From Aquatica leii (Eukaryota; Arthropoda; Insecta; Coleoptera; Lampyridae): 64,000 nucleotides of DNA. Position 1 is the stretch's first letter. Every line of letters starts with the position of its first letter. Location: contig CM069435.1 of assembly GCA_035610365.1 (NCBI GenBank), positions 63,299,389 through 63,363,388 of the forward strand, read 5' to 3'. The translations under genes and the position numbers were made by a program. Of this stretch, positions 46,868-58,958 are shown in pieces. The notes below the pieces were generated by a model. The model searched no databases. It had not been told where the DNA came from and was given only the letters and a program-made list of their open reading frames with translations.

Positions 46868-47281
46868 GGGCGGGTTTATGCAACTTCTTTGTGGTTTATG
46901 CTTAATTCTTAATCCTTAATCCATTAAGCATAATTCTTAAATTTTAAAGCATTCTCCTAAACATGTTTATGCAAATACGTAATTCTTAACCTGTTAATAA
47001 ATACAAAACAACAAATAACATCACTTTATAGGTTCCAACTGATAGTAAATACGCTCCACGCATGCGTTTATGTAAAAATTTCATAATTCTTAATTCTTAA
47101 TACTTAAAAGTTGAAAGTTAGGAACTTTCAAGGTTATGTTATAAGAATTATGACAACGAATTAGGAATTAAGGAAGTACATAAACGCTTTCATTAAATAT
47201 TCCACTTTTATCTTTTTATTTTCTAAGAATTATGAATTAAGATTTAGCTATTAAGCATAAAGAAGTTGCATAAACCCGCCC
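46868..47281. mobile_element. PIF/Harbinger-type MITE
   Basis: The ends GGGCGGGTTTATGCAACTTC and its reverse complement bound 414 bp. A TAA duplication flanks both sides (46865-46867 and 47282-47284), as expected for PIF/Harbinger. Inside, variants of TAATTCTTAA recur many times near both ends. No coding capacity. Confidence 0.85.
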
Positions 47282-47284
47282 TAA

Positions 47285-49065
47285 ATCGACATGTCTTAAA
47301 GAATTGTTTGAAGTGTAGTTTAAATTTGTAGTATTTTCTTTATTTTATAATTTACTTTATGTGTAATTTTAGGCACGACGTCGTAAATTTGACTGTAATA
47401 AATAGTTTCTTTATACTTAAATATGAAACTTGAAATTGAAAGTGTAAGACATTTTCGTGCAACTATGCACACTTGTATCTTCTAAACTAAACCAAATAAT
47501 TTAATAAACCTGATTTATAAAGTTTTATAATTAAAACTATCAGTACTTACTAGTTGAAATCATAAATGATTTCACTGTAAAGTTATCAACATAGGACGAA
47601 AGTATGTAAAATAAAATTCGAGTAAATTTTGAATGTTGAAATTGTATCAACAGTCAAGCAATTGTAAAGATTATTAGCGTTATAAATCTGTTAAGACTAG
47701 AAAAAGGATTCATGTTAAAGTAAAGTTCATTTCTTTAATCCTTTTTTATAGTCAGTACCGCATTTGTTTAATATTAATATAAAAAAAAATTGTAGAATCG
47801 TTTAAAAAAAGAGAATTTAATAAAAAGGCATGTCGATTATTTCGCGTCGCGAAATGTTTTTATTGCGAGTCCAATCTGCTGTAAGTCTTCTTTAGATATG
47901 ACAAGGAATCGCGAACGCGACAAACTGTTGAAAAAAATTCAATTCTTAAACGGTGGATGCACATTTCCAAAGATGAAATCTCCACTCTGCAACTTTTACT
48001 TCTGAAAGGATGTGGTAACGTAGCTCGAATCGTGTGATAATCTTAGAAGCTGTAGAACTGTGAACCGCCATAACCAGTAACCATTTAGTTTTATTGTTTT
48101 TTTTTTAAATGCGCATCAACTAGTTAGAGTGTGGTGAAGCAATTGTCAGGAATCACGCGAAATAAATTATTTATTTAATCATTGATTTATTTAATCCAAG
48201 CGTATTCAATCAAAGTCTAGCTTAATTTCTGAAAGTTCCACTTTGGCTCTAAAATTGATTGTGTCTAGAGAAAATTTTACATTTTTCCGAATGCTCTCAA
48301 ACGTATCTAAGCCAGCAGAAAATGACAGTCAGTAGACTTAAGTCTCAGTTTTTCGACCTTTCCTCGCATAACATGCTTGTGAGCGCAATATTATTATTTG
48401 AGCTTTGCGAAGGTGACTTTTTTTCCTTTGAAAATATTTTGTGTTAAATAAAGTTTGATGTTTTGAGATTTTGTTGCTCGTTTTGTGTTTCTTACCGTAT
48501 ATCACTTGCAAAAGAGAACCTAAGCGTTACCAACACAGCCCAAATACCCATTTTTGTGCTTCTCTAGAAAAATTTCTATAAAAGATGTATCCTCCAGTTT
48601 GCAATCATTTCGCACTAAAGAGCCGGGACTGTTTGGATTTAAAGTTTTTAATACTAATTCAATGCTGCGCACAATTTCCGTTCCTCTTGGAGAGATAAAG
48701 GGCAAACAAATAGAACTACAAAAATAGAAAAAATAAGTGACGCCGGCCTATTTACATGCCATGATGTTTGTTTGAGTGCATGGATTTAAGATAACGCGAT
48801 CGCGTTTCTCTTTAGATATGTTACTAGAAGCTATGTTTTATCAGCGCGCAGTAATTCTTGATAATGAACGGTCTCGCTCATAATTTGTTATGACAAATAA
48901 TTCTCTATAAGTCATTGGTGTTGCTGATTCATCATCTTCCAGAGATGAAGAGGTTATGGGAAACAATTCTCAGGCATTTCATGGACAAATGTTAAATACA
49001 AACAATTGGTGAATTATCATACGACTCTATTCTCGTTTAATATGTATCTATAGTACGATCAAGAT
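47285..49065. other. Intergenic, one unplaced coding-like fragment
   Basis: On the minus strand 48720-48520 has an acceptor-like TTTTTGTAG followed by an open frame. It contains MPFISPRGTEIVRSIELVLK, SPGSLVRNDC and FLEKHKNGYLGCVGNA. The composition looks protein-like rather than random, yet I cannot assign it to a family, and neighbouring frames are broken. It may be a relic exon of a mobile element or a lost gene. Confidence 0.25.
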
Positions 49066-50612
49066 CGGAAGACACCAGCGCAGAAACGCATTTTTAAATT
49101 AGAAAAACATGCTGTAACGATATGAGAAAGATAAAGATATTACAACACATGCTAAAAACATTTACTGAAAATTACGTCAGTTTTTCGCTGTTTATCGTTG
49201 ATGTTCGTTTATAACCACATAGTTTTACTCAACTTATTTTACAAAAATGTTTTTATGTTTGTATTGATTTTAAAGGTAAGTTGTTTTAATTGTTATTAAA
49301 GTTAAATATATTAGGGAAATACTTTGTACTTTCTTATAATGTGCTCAGCAAGTACCTCTACTCTGGTAAAGAAACGACTTGTGTTATCGAAGGATACGTT
49401 TTTAAAACGAAACTATAATTTACAAACTATAATTTATTAGTACCTACAAAGATTATTTTGTTTTACACGATTTCATTTTTATTAGGTAGTCTTTTGAAGT
49501 TCTAAAAGCAACGTTGTACTTATCTGAAAACAGGGTCGTGCAATTGATTGCGGTAAGAAAAGTTCATTTGTAATTTCAACCACGATACCGAAAACTTCAC
49601 TCTCACACAATGTCATATGCTTGGACGGATGAATCACGTAGAGGTTTTAAATTTCGAGTAGCAAAAGGGAAAACTTATTATAGTACATGCTGGTATGTTT
49701 ACATAATTTTTTCATATTAAATTTGCCATTTACCATTATTTATTTTAGGAGCTGAAATGTGTTTTGCTACAGAATACTGTAATTGTAATGGACAAATGCA
49801 AGTTACCATAACATGTCAGCTGTGAAACATCCAATTTTGATATGACGAAATGAGTAGGTACCTGGTTAATAGAACATGGCATCTCACATAACGAAAAATT
49901 AACAAAAGCAGAATTATATAACTTAATAAAATTAAACAAACTAAACTACATGTAATACAGTATTGGTACAATGCATTTTCATGTAAAAGAAATTGTAGAG
50001 GATGACATGAAGAATAAAGAACATATGGATACTGAATATGAAAAGTTTATAGTAAACGTAACTGGTTATACTTCCGATGAAGACCTCGACTGTACGTCTG
50101 ATTTTAAGTGCTAATGAAACTTACTTACGTAAGTGCTTAGAATATGTATTTTCTAATTTATGTAACTGAAATAATGAATTCTATAGTTTTAAGATATTCA
50201 ACTAACTGTAGTTATGTTGAACTAACAAATCTTAAGCTGTTTAGTATTAATTTCTGCTTAAATAAACTACTCTGTTTTTTCGTAATATTACTATTCACAA
50301 ATCGTTTTAATGAAATATTGAAAAATAAATTCTAAGTTTGTTGAATCAACTTGAAATTGAACGTTGTAATTAAGAACTACTTAAAGTAACATACTCACAA
50401 ATAAGTACAGAATGACATAACTTGACTTTTATGTTACAATTTTTTGATAAAATATAGTTTTACAGTTTTCAAATCAAACTTAAAAATAAAACAGAAGCAT
50501 AACTAACTAAGAAATAAAACTCGAAAATAATTTTTTCAATTTTTTGAAAACATATTTTTAAGTTGGTTTTTCACTCTGACGTCACATTTCTCGCACAGCT
50601 TGGTGTCTTCCG
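49066..50612 (+). mobile_element. IS630-like DNA transposon relic
   Basis: Inverted ends CGGAAGACACCAGCGCAGAA and the reverse complement of TCGCACAGCTTGGTGTCTTC plus CG delimit about 1.55 kb. Within it the plus strand (about 49610-50113) encodes the C-terminal half of a DDE transposase of the insect IS630-related type. Visible pieces are VMDKCKLP (where VMDNAxYH is expected), WLIEHGISHNEKLTKAELYN and the acidic end EKFIVNVTGYTSDEDLDCTS. The DDE core between these and the N-terminal half are lost. No target duplication could be fixed. Confidence 0.6.
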
Positions 50613-51439
50613 TTATTAGTCCTACTCTAGAATACTAGTTATTTGTGTTTTTTTATTTTTTTATTACTTATGTATGCATTCTTATTTTCGAAAATTGTAA
50701 TAAACCTTGTTCATTATATTAGGTAGGTAATATTGTGTTTGTTTTCAACACCTTCCGATAATTGTAAAATTTATGCATAATAATTTATTTGTTTTTTGTA
50801 CGTTTATAATTTGATGATATAAAAGTTGATCAAAGTTAAGACATATCTATTTGATTGAGGTATTTACTTATTGATGGTAGTTATAATGGATTTGATAACA
50901 GGGAAAAACACCACTCTATCCATTGCTTTGTAATGTGTAATCTAATATTTTATTTACCGTGAAAGGCAAACATCTTGAGGTCGCATGTTGCTTAAGTCTA
51001 TGATATAGACAAATGCTTGCTTTTATGTATTAAAGTAGCGGTAAGTTGTTTCTTAAATGAACCCTACGTCTTTATAACATTTGTTCAATACATTATTGTG
51101 TTTTTATTTTTATGTGTATTTTTGGCTCTTGTTTGTTTGTCCAACCCTTCAACTAATAGCTGGGTTGGTTTCGTAACTAGGACCTCAGTACCCACTGATA
51201 GGCCTAGTTAAGTAAATTTTCTTCTGTTTAATATAATGATTTTTGTGCACGTGTTTATATAAAATAAAAAATACAAAATTAAATTAGTACAAAGATTATA
51301 TGACGACGACTAGCAATAGCACGTAGCGTTTTGTTCTTGGCTGATTAATTACAATCATGTAATCAATGCCATAGTTTAGAGCGATGAGTCATGTTACACA
51401 AGAAATGGTATATCAATAATGAAAAACAAACACTACTGG
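50613..51439. other. Intergenic, nothing recognised
   Basis: AT-rich DNA without supported genes or repeats. Confidence 0.4.
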
Positions 51440-51815
51440 GATGACACAAATCTTAGAGCGATACGACCACGCAGATTTCAAACTAGAATTTCTATTAATG
51501 CATAGCTTGCCTCCACACAATTCAAGAACTGTTAAAGATGTTTTACGTCAAATGTTTGAATATACTCAGATCTCAAATGGTGGTTCTGTGCTTTGGTCGG
51601 TCAGGTACCCCGATCGTTAAATTGTGGATTTTTTTGGTTTAAGGATACCTTAAACAAATGGTTTATGTCAGCTTTTTTGCAAACATTGAAAACCTCAAAA
51701 ACCAAGTAATTGAAGCCTGTCGTCAAACATTTCCGTACAAGTTACAAAAAGCACGCAGAAATTTACTATGAAGAACTCGATTCTGCGGTCAAAACAATGA
51801 GGAACGCTTTGAACA
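51440..51815 (+). pseudogene. Mariner transposase fragment
   Basis: The plus strand reads LPPHNSRTVKDVLRQMFEY, then VRYPDR and VDFFWFKDTLNKWFMSAFLQ, and LKPVVKHFRTSYKKHAEIYY. This matches the end of mariner transposases (PPHY..., RSPDLxPxDFFLW, then the C-terminal helix) with stops and substitutions, including loss of the final catalytic Asp motif. Old and isolated; no inverted ends seen. Confidence 0.5.
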
Positions 51816-52090
51816 TCTCATTTAATTAATATTTTTGTCTGGTTTCAAGTGATTACACTATAATTCCGTGATGGAGTTTGTCGGTTTAGTTTTTCGTTTG
51901 TTTTCTAAAACTACTGTTCTTATTTTGATGTTTTTATTCGCATTTATTAGAATACAGAAAAATTATAGTAGTATTTTTTTATAAATGTCAGCCGTGGGTT
52001 ATCTTAATTTATTTATTTTTAACGACCAATAGATTGCATTCCAGTTTATATTTACATATTTATAAATAATACAGTTTATATACATTTTTA

Positions 52091-52843
52091 TTATAATTTA
52101 CTTTTTCTTAACTTAAACTTTTCAACAGCGTTTGAATAGGCGCTTGATTTAGAAACTTTTTCCATTGCAGTTATTTCCTTGTCATGAAACTCATTCAATT
52201 TATCTTTTAATGTAACGTTCAGCAGTTTTTTTGTAGTTTGAATTACACCAAGTGGCAGTTTTTCTAACGTTGTTAGCTTTTCAAAAAGTTTGTTTATTTT
52301 TTCGTCAGGAATAATTTTGGATATTAAATTAGAGTTAAGTGCATCTTCTGCTGTTATAGTTTCTCCCAAAAGTAACATTTCCATAGCTTTACTTTTCCCC
52401 ATTATACGTGGAAAGAGATAACTACTACAACCTTCCAGGGTAAATCCATAATGGATGAACGGAGTACTAAATAAGGCTTGGTTCGATGCATAAACAATAT
52501 CGAATAAGGGTAATGTCGCTGCTCCTATTCCAATCGCAGGTCCGTTTACAATAGAAATTAGTAACTTAGGATAATTGATCAAGGCACTTATAAATTCTTT
52601 TATTGCAGCAACATTAGGAAGTTTATCTGCATGAAATTCTAAACCGCTTGAGTAATAAGTTCCGGTGCCTGTAAAAATTGTAGCAACAATGTTATCAGTT
52701 AAGGCGTCACTGTTAAGAATTTTTGTTATTGTTCGAAACATGCTTTCACTAAAAGCGTTTCGTAGTTTAGGTCTATTAAGTTTGATAGTTCGTACTCCAT
52801 TTATTACAAACAGTAAAACATCTTCACCACTGACTTTTGTCAT
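52091..52843 (-). CDS. ECI2-like enoyl-CoA delta isomerase, copy 3
   Basis: An intronless gene of 250 residues from the ATG at 52843. It aligns end to end without gaps with copy 2. Motifs are LNRPKLRNAF, YYSSGLEF (oxyanion hole), VNGPAIGIGA, FDIVYAS and LEGCSSY with the expected catalytic Glu137. The proline usually found before that Glu is Leu here. The C-terminus RKSKL is a peroxisomal targeting signal. The AATAAA of the minus strand overlaps the stop codon (52092-52087), giving an extremely short 3' UTR like copy 1. The frame is clean, so selection has kept it. Confidence 0.9.
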   Translation of the reverse strand: MTKVSGEDVLLFVINGVRTIKLNRPKLRNAFSESMFRTITKILNSDALTDNIVATIFTGTGTYYSSGLEFHADKLPNVAAIKEFISALINYPKLLISIVNGPAIGIGAATLPLFDIVYASNQALFSTPFIHYGFTLEGCSSYLFPRIMGKSKAMEMLLLGETITAEDALNSNLISKIIPDEKINKLFEKLTTLEKLPLGVIQTTKKLLNVTLKDKLNEFHDKEITAMEKVSKSSAYSNAVEKFKLRKSKL

Positions 52844-55800
52844 AGTTTAACAATGATTTTTAGTTAGAAGCTAACAAACTTTTTTAACTTTTAAATTAAC
52901 TAAAATTAATCCAAATTGTGCAAGTGTAAATTAAACATAATGATAAAATGATAACAACATTGTGATAAACTCTTTGAACGTTAAAGTTCACGCTTTAAGT
53001 ATTATTACTTTAGTACTTAATTCTGTATTTAGATAGATAGAAAAAATATTTAGATGTTATTCACATCCCATAGCAATTACAACTCTTGGTCAAAATTGTT
53101 AATATACAGTTTCGAGCAAATATTAGTTTTTTGATCATTGACGTTCTTAAAACAAAAATGTTTGAATTTACAAGAGTAACAAGATTTTTTTTCTATCAAA
53201 TAACTTTGTATAGAATCTGATATTATCAAAGACACATTTAAAAACCCTAGGGTAGCTGAAATAAACAGATCTCAGAGTAAAGATGCCATACGTCCGGAAT
53301 TTTCTGGACATGTTCGGTAATTTAGGTCTTTGTCCGGCATGCAGGAAAAATTCTAAGACGTCCGGAATTGCTACCATTTAGGTAAAGCGATAAAAAACAT
53401 CAAATAAACTCAATGTTTTTATTAAAAACCAATGTTACATGCATTTATTATGATCATTTTTCTTATATTTAGCGCTCCCGGAAATACTTTTTACCACTTC
53501 CGAATCTTTAATAATAATTTTGTTTTCTCACATAACAAAATTAACTTTATATTTACAAAAAAGTTTGGAAATTTCTTCAAAAATCTGTAATTTACTCCGG
53601 AATTTTGATTTTTTGATCTTGTAATCCTAAATCAGAGGGGATTCAAACAAACACAAAATCTTGTAAAAAATTGTAATGGAAAGATTTACACTAATCAATA
53701 AGAACGGAAAGAGTTGCGATCAAGAATATTTTATGCGAGTTTTGAATTAACCAAAAAATAATCGATTGTTTAATAGCCATGGTTAAGAGTAATAGAGTAC
53801 GGTCATTAAATCAAACGAGATCTTTATCTAAATAATCTAGTTTTTACACAATTTGTTAACAAGAATTTTAATAACCGGAGAAAAAAAATGATGTTTAACT
53901 TTTTTGAATTATTGACAAAAAATTTAAAGTTTTGTTTTTGTTGGGAGAATTACTATAGAGATTATTATGTTAAGTGTCTTAGTGTGATTTTTGTACCGTA
54001 TAAGTTTTGACTACTTTTCGCTACAGCGATGCGCTGTAAAGTGGATGCTTTTGGCAGATAGTATTTTCCAAGAAAGAAAAACTATTTTTCTGGTGATTGC
54101 GGTCCGTCCCTCATATATGATCTAACCTAAGCGCCTAGCAAAGTTTTCATTTCTAAATTTTTACACTCATCTGTGTTACAAATGGGCGTAGTATTTTCGC
54201 TGCTTTTATGAAAGCTTACCTGGGGTAAGCATTGATTCATATTTTTGTGGTTTACTTTGATTTTTCCGTAATTGTAATACCGCCACCTGTTGGTCAATTT
54301 GGAGTGATTCATGTCAATACTTTATCATTTACCTTACACTGAAAACTATAACTAGAAGCACGTACCACTTCAAAAATCATAATCTAGCAATAAATCGTTG
54401 TTATATTTCATGTGATGTTCAAATAACGTTGCAGGCACTTTTGCGACTGGGATAGTGAAAACCACTAGGATGCTTGACGCGTTTGATTACGATTGTTTGT
54501 CGACAAGCAACTTATTTGTGATACGATCCTATATTTAATTATTGCTTTATTTTTCTTAGTGATTTTTGGGGATGATTGTAGCATGCAGATTTGCATGTCT
54601 TAGATAATCGTGAGTTTCTTTTTGCTTGCTATTAATTTGTGTATTTGTTAAACATAACTTACGTGCGACTTAGATATAGATATAACAATTAACCTCCTAC
54701 CCTCCAGCACTTGTACCAATGCTATAACGGATATGTATAGCACTACTTTTTGTTACTATATATGTAATTCTGCCGTGCTTACATTTCTTTAACCTCTTTG
54801 TCTCTTGTTGTTAGAAATAAATATATTTGTCGTTATGACCCAGTGTATTGTCATTTGTTGTGTTTCAGTGTTGGATGGATTCAAACAGAGTTTTCCATTC
54901 TGCTTTCTAACCGTTTTGGCGCCTTTTTAATATCACGTTATAATTAGCACATTGAGATGTGTTGCTGTCATAATGGTACCGCCGGTGGTAAATATATTTA
55001 TGGTGCAATAGTTGGCGACGAAAACTTCACGTTAAAACTTGCCGGACATAGAATTATGGTTATGACAAACGCTGGGCATGATGCAAACGATTCCTAATTT
55101 TTTATTAATACCGTTAAAACGACATGACTTGATAAAAGGCATGTGATATTTTGCTTTCTCGTAAAAGAAATGGACGTTGTTAAAAAAATTGAAGTTTTTG
55201 GTTCACCAAAAAACAATTGTTGTTGCAGTAGCCATGCTAAGCTTTGTATCGTTCAAAGAGAGAGAGACACTTATTTGTTTATTTCCATACTGCACAATAT
55301 TCCATGACAATTCAAAGAATATATCATTAATTTAATATTTGAATATTCTTGTAATAAGCTCTTATCCGTGACATATAATTATGGAATATTCAAGTTTTAA
55401 TTGTCACCCAAAAGCATAAACCGAAAACGACTTTTTTACGTTAAACGAGAATGATAGATCTTCCAAGAATATATTATAAGTTAAAGTACATCTACTTTAT
55501 GGTTTTTTCTATGGTTTTTTTTATTCAGTCAAGAGACTTAACGTACTCCTCTGCGACTTGATGTAATGAATAAAAATAATTTTATCAAATAAAATACAAA
55601 TTATCATTACATAAAACTATATGTATTTTTAAATAATAATCCTAACTATATTCAATTAAAATAAATTTATAGATTATTTCATTTTTTTATCTTCTACGTT
55701 TTTGGGCCACCTTAGTCAGTTTTTTATACTTTCTTCTAGATTTTTTAAGTGGCGCCTGAAGCAATGCAACTAGATAAGAGATGGTAATCGGCATGTAGAG

Positions 55801-56539
55801 TTGATAAAAAAGTTAATACAAAAAACTTATTTTGGTATTTCTATGTAGTCAGAATTTACATTTTTCTAAATTAAAGAATTGAATAATTGATACTACTGGT
55901 GATTTTGTAGAATTATTGATTGATCTTTTTGACGATTCTATTACTGATTAAATCATAAGAGATGATCGATTATAACCAGTCAAAAATGGTTTAAATCGTT
56001 TTTAAAAAATGTTTTTGGGAACACGTCAGTTTTGCAAATTCATTAAGAATTTTTATACGTTTCGCATTTACGTTTCATCAAAAAAATGTAGTGAAAACAA
56101 TATTAATTATTTTGTTTATTTCTAGACGTATTTTTAACTGCTTAACTAATTATTGTAGAAACAGTAATACAATGCCAGAAATCCGCACACTAATCATAAC
56201 TATGAACTAAGACGCTGTTACCAAGAAAGCCATAACTTTATAGTTTCTTAGTTAGATTAGCGATTTTGTGCCTTATCGGTCATGTTGATTGATACTGTAA
56301 AGTTGACATTTAATACAAAGAAAACATTCTTTTAATAACATTTTGAGTAAGAAAAATTTTTTTTAATATAAATTAAAAATTTTTAACTTACCGCATAGAT
56401 ATGCGCGCGATGGGGGTTTAAATCACTATTATTCATAATTTTGATCTTTTTTCTATAAACTTTGTATTATGTCCAGTAATTCAAAATAGTATTCATAAAT
56501 GATGATTTTTATACATTATAAATAAATACAAGATACCAA
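52844..56539. other. Intergenic between ECI2-like copies 3 and 4
   Basis: No gene seen over 3.7 kb. Around 53286-53370 TCCGGA-type palindromes recur (ACGTCCGGAATTTTCTGGAC, then GTCCGGCATG and ACGTCCGGAATTG), suggesting the end of an unclassified transposon. A mixed AT-rich remainder includes a run of short hairpins near 55300. Confidence 0.4.
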
Positions 56540-57355
56540 AAACTTACCAAATAAATTTGTTAATGCACTAAAACACCAAAAAAAACGTTAGATAATAAAA
56601 TAAAGAACGGATAAATAAAGTAGTCAGAACACCAACAAAAACAAATACAGATTGAAAACAAAGTGTACCACTTTGATACACCAAAGGAGTGTACGGGTGT
56701 CGAGTAGGCACCAGAGAACAAGAAGGAAAGTGGGCACGCGCACTAAGTTTGCATTCTTTTCGTTTATGTGCGAAAACCGATTATCAGTGTGTACTATATA
56801 TAAATATTTTTCTCCATTTCGACATGAGAATTAGCCATTCTTACACTAAAATCCGTGTATGAATAAACAAATTCTTACACAAATTTTAGTAATGTTAGTT
56901 TTTACAAAGTTGGTATCTCTGCATCGTAAGTTGACGTTACATGAAAAAGAAATCAAAATCATTGGAATTTAACAATTGAAATTCAAATTTTGATGCTAAG
57001 ATAAAATAAACACGTTTTATTAATTCAAATTTATTTACTTATAAAAGTGTAAAGAGATAATTTCGTATGATTTTAGGTTAACACATAAATTTCAATATGT
57101 CAAAGTGTAAGTGTTGCCAATTCAATATGTAGAAAAGGGGAGGGATAACTACCTTCTACATATCCTAGTCATCTAAAAGGGACGTCTCGTTGCGGATGCG
57201 CAAAGATGTCCTATAAGGGCATTGTAGGGATGCACACAGTTGTGACAAAAGAATGTCCCTAGGACGTACGAAGAACCAAAATGGGATGACTTTGGTACAT
57301 TCAGTGATCCGCAACATCATGTCCCCGGGACGTCCTTGGGACATCTTTGTGTTTG
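56540..57355. repeat. Left copy of an inverted repeat pair around ECI2-like copy 4
   Basis: It holds, in order, GCACTAAAACACCAAAAAAA (about 56565), TATGTGCGAAAACCGATTAT (about 56765), an inserted repeat (56811-57127) and a part rich in GGGACGTC and GGGACATC motifs (57178-57340). The same order occurs reverse-complemented at 59770-60590. Confidence 0.6.
56811..57127. repeat. Dispersed repeat, second copy
   Basis: It matches 18307-18624 almost throughout (CATTTCGACATGAGAATTAG at the start, AGTGTTGCCAATTCAAT at the end). The matching copy lies inside the mariner arm 38 kb away. Here it interrupts the left inverted repeat unit. Confidence 0.8.
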
Positions 57356-58199
57356 TTGGGTTGTTCCCTAACTACAAATATGCGAAGATGTTCACGATTT
57401 GAGTTTAGCCTACGAACTATACAAATAAATGTGTAAATACCTTCCACAAACTTTCAAAAACCTAAATTTTGTTTCCATTTTTTCAAAACCTAGAAATAGG
57501 TAACATATTTTAAATTTACTTTATTTTGAGTGAAAGTTATATTATGATGAACACTGACGTTGCTTCCTCACCGTAAGCGTATTCCTCTTAAAATGAATTA
57601 TGCGCATTCTCGCAGTTATCGGTTATTCCGGCAGATGGCGACGCTTGCGTAATTTTGCGCGTCTGTATTTGGATTTAAATTTAAACTGGATTATTTTAAC
57701 GCTTCTGTAATTCACTTGGCCTTGTGAATTTTTAGTTTTTTAATTCCAAGTTCACGCCATAATGAAACATTTCTAGCTTGACGATGACAGCCACAGCGAG
57801 ATGTTGCTGCATACTTTTAATTCACGGATATTAGTTTTTGAAACTTGAATATAGGTTACATCACATTTAAAACACCTCTGCTTGTATTTATTGCTAAAGA
57901 GAATCAGTGCTGTGCTTCTCTATAAATTGATAATAAAAGCTCAAAAAGAACTAGAAATTACTATTCATTAATAAACTAACACCTGATACAATTACTATCA
58001 ATTGTTTTCAGGCATTATTTGTAGCTTATTTTGTGTGCTACTCCTAATAAACAAACGGACGGAGTAACAATAAACTATTTTTTAATCAAAACTAGAACAA
58101 ATATGTATTAATAAAATAATGATTTAATACTTTTTAACTATACAGTCACTATGTGTTTATATAAAATTCACTTATCAAAAAACAACATTTACCAAGGTT
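57356..58199. other. Spacer downstream of ECI2-like copy 4
   Basis: No gene recognised. It should include the 3' UTR of the gene at 58200-58958. Confidence 0.4.
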
Positions 58200-58958
58200 T
58201 TACAATTTATTTATCAATTTCAAATATTTCGTTGAATCTTCACCACTAGCGCATTGAAATAAAGTAGCTGCTTCCAGATCATTGATCTCGTGTAGATCTT
58301 TACTCGAACAGTCCTTAATCAATTTTTTACATGTTTTTATTGAATCAACAGATAATTTACTGTACTTATGTAGATAATTTAAAAACTCAGGTAATTGCTT
58401 CTGTGGAATTACTTTTGAAATTAAATTCGACGAGTAAGCTTCTTCAGCAGTTAACTTATGTCCCAACAGCAACAACTCACTGGCTCTACTTCTTCCCATA
58501 ATCCGTGGTAGGAGATAACTAGAACAGGCTTCTGGGCAAATACCTAAACGTACAAAAGGCGTTGCAAAGGAAGCTTGATCTGTTGCATAAACTACATCAC
58601 AAAGTGCTAATGTAGTAACTGCAATACCAATTGCTGGGCCATTAACTACAGCTATTATCAGCTTAGGATAATTAATTAATGCAGTAACAAACCCTTGAAA
58701 ACTTTGACAAGCATTTACTAATTCTCCTTCATTTGAGTATGATATTGTAAGATCGTTTCCACTTGAATAATAATCACCAACTCCAGTCAATATGGTTAAC
58801 ACAATATTGTCATTCGTAGCATCATTGTTTAAAGTATTCGTTAACTCGATGTACATTGCCAACGTTATAGCATTTTTTTTTGAAGGTCGGTTGAATTTAA
58901 TAATTCTTACACCTTCGTTAATGAATATCAGAAGGTCTTCAGACTTAGTCGTAGACAT
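58200..58958 (-). CDS. ECI2-like enoyl-CoA delta isomerase, copy 4
   Basis: An intronless gene of 252 residues. The ATG at 58958 (MSTTKSEDLLIF) aligns with the starts of copies 2 and 3; the seven codons before it begin with GTG, so no upstream start is needed. Motifs are FNRPSKKNAI, YYSSGNDL, VNGPAIGIAV, CDVVYAT and CPEACSSY with the expected catalytic Glu143. The C-terminus is INKL: Asn replaces Ser at the -3 position of the peroxisomal signal, a weaker variant that may alter targeting. It is closer to copy 1 than to copies 2 and 3. It lies between two inverted copies of a repeat (56540-57355 and 59770-60590). The frame is intact. Confidence 0.9.
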   Translation of the reverse strand: MSTTKSEDLLIFINEGVRIIKFNRPSKKNAITLAMYIELTNTLNNDATNDNIVLTILTGVGDYYSSGNDLTISYSNEGELVNACQSFQGFVTALINYPKLIIAVVNGPAIGIAVTTLALCDVVYATDQASFATPFVRLGICPEACSSYLLPRIMGRSRASELLLLGHKLTAEEAYSSNLISKVIPQKQLPEFLNYLHKYSKLSVDSIKTCKKLIKDCSSKDLHEINDLEAATLFQCASGEDSTKYLKLINKL

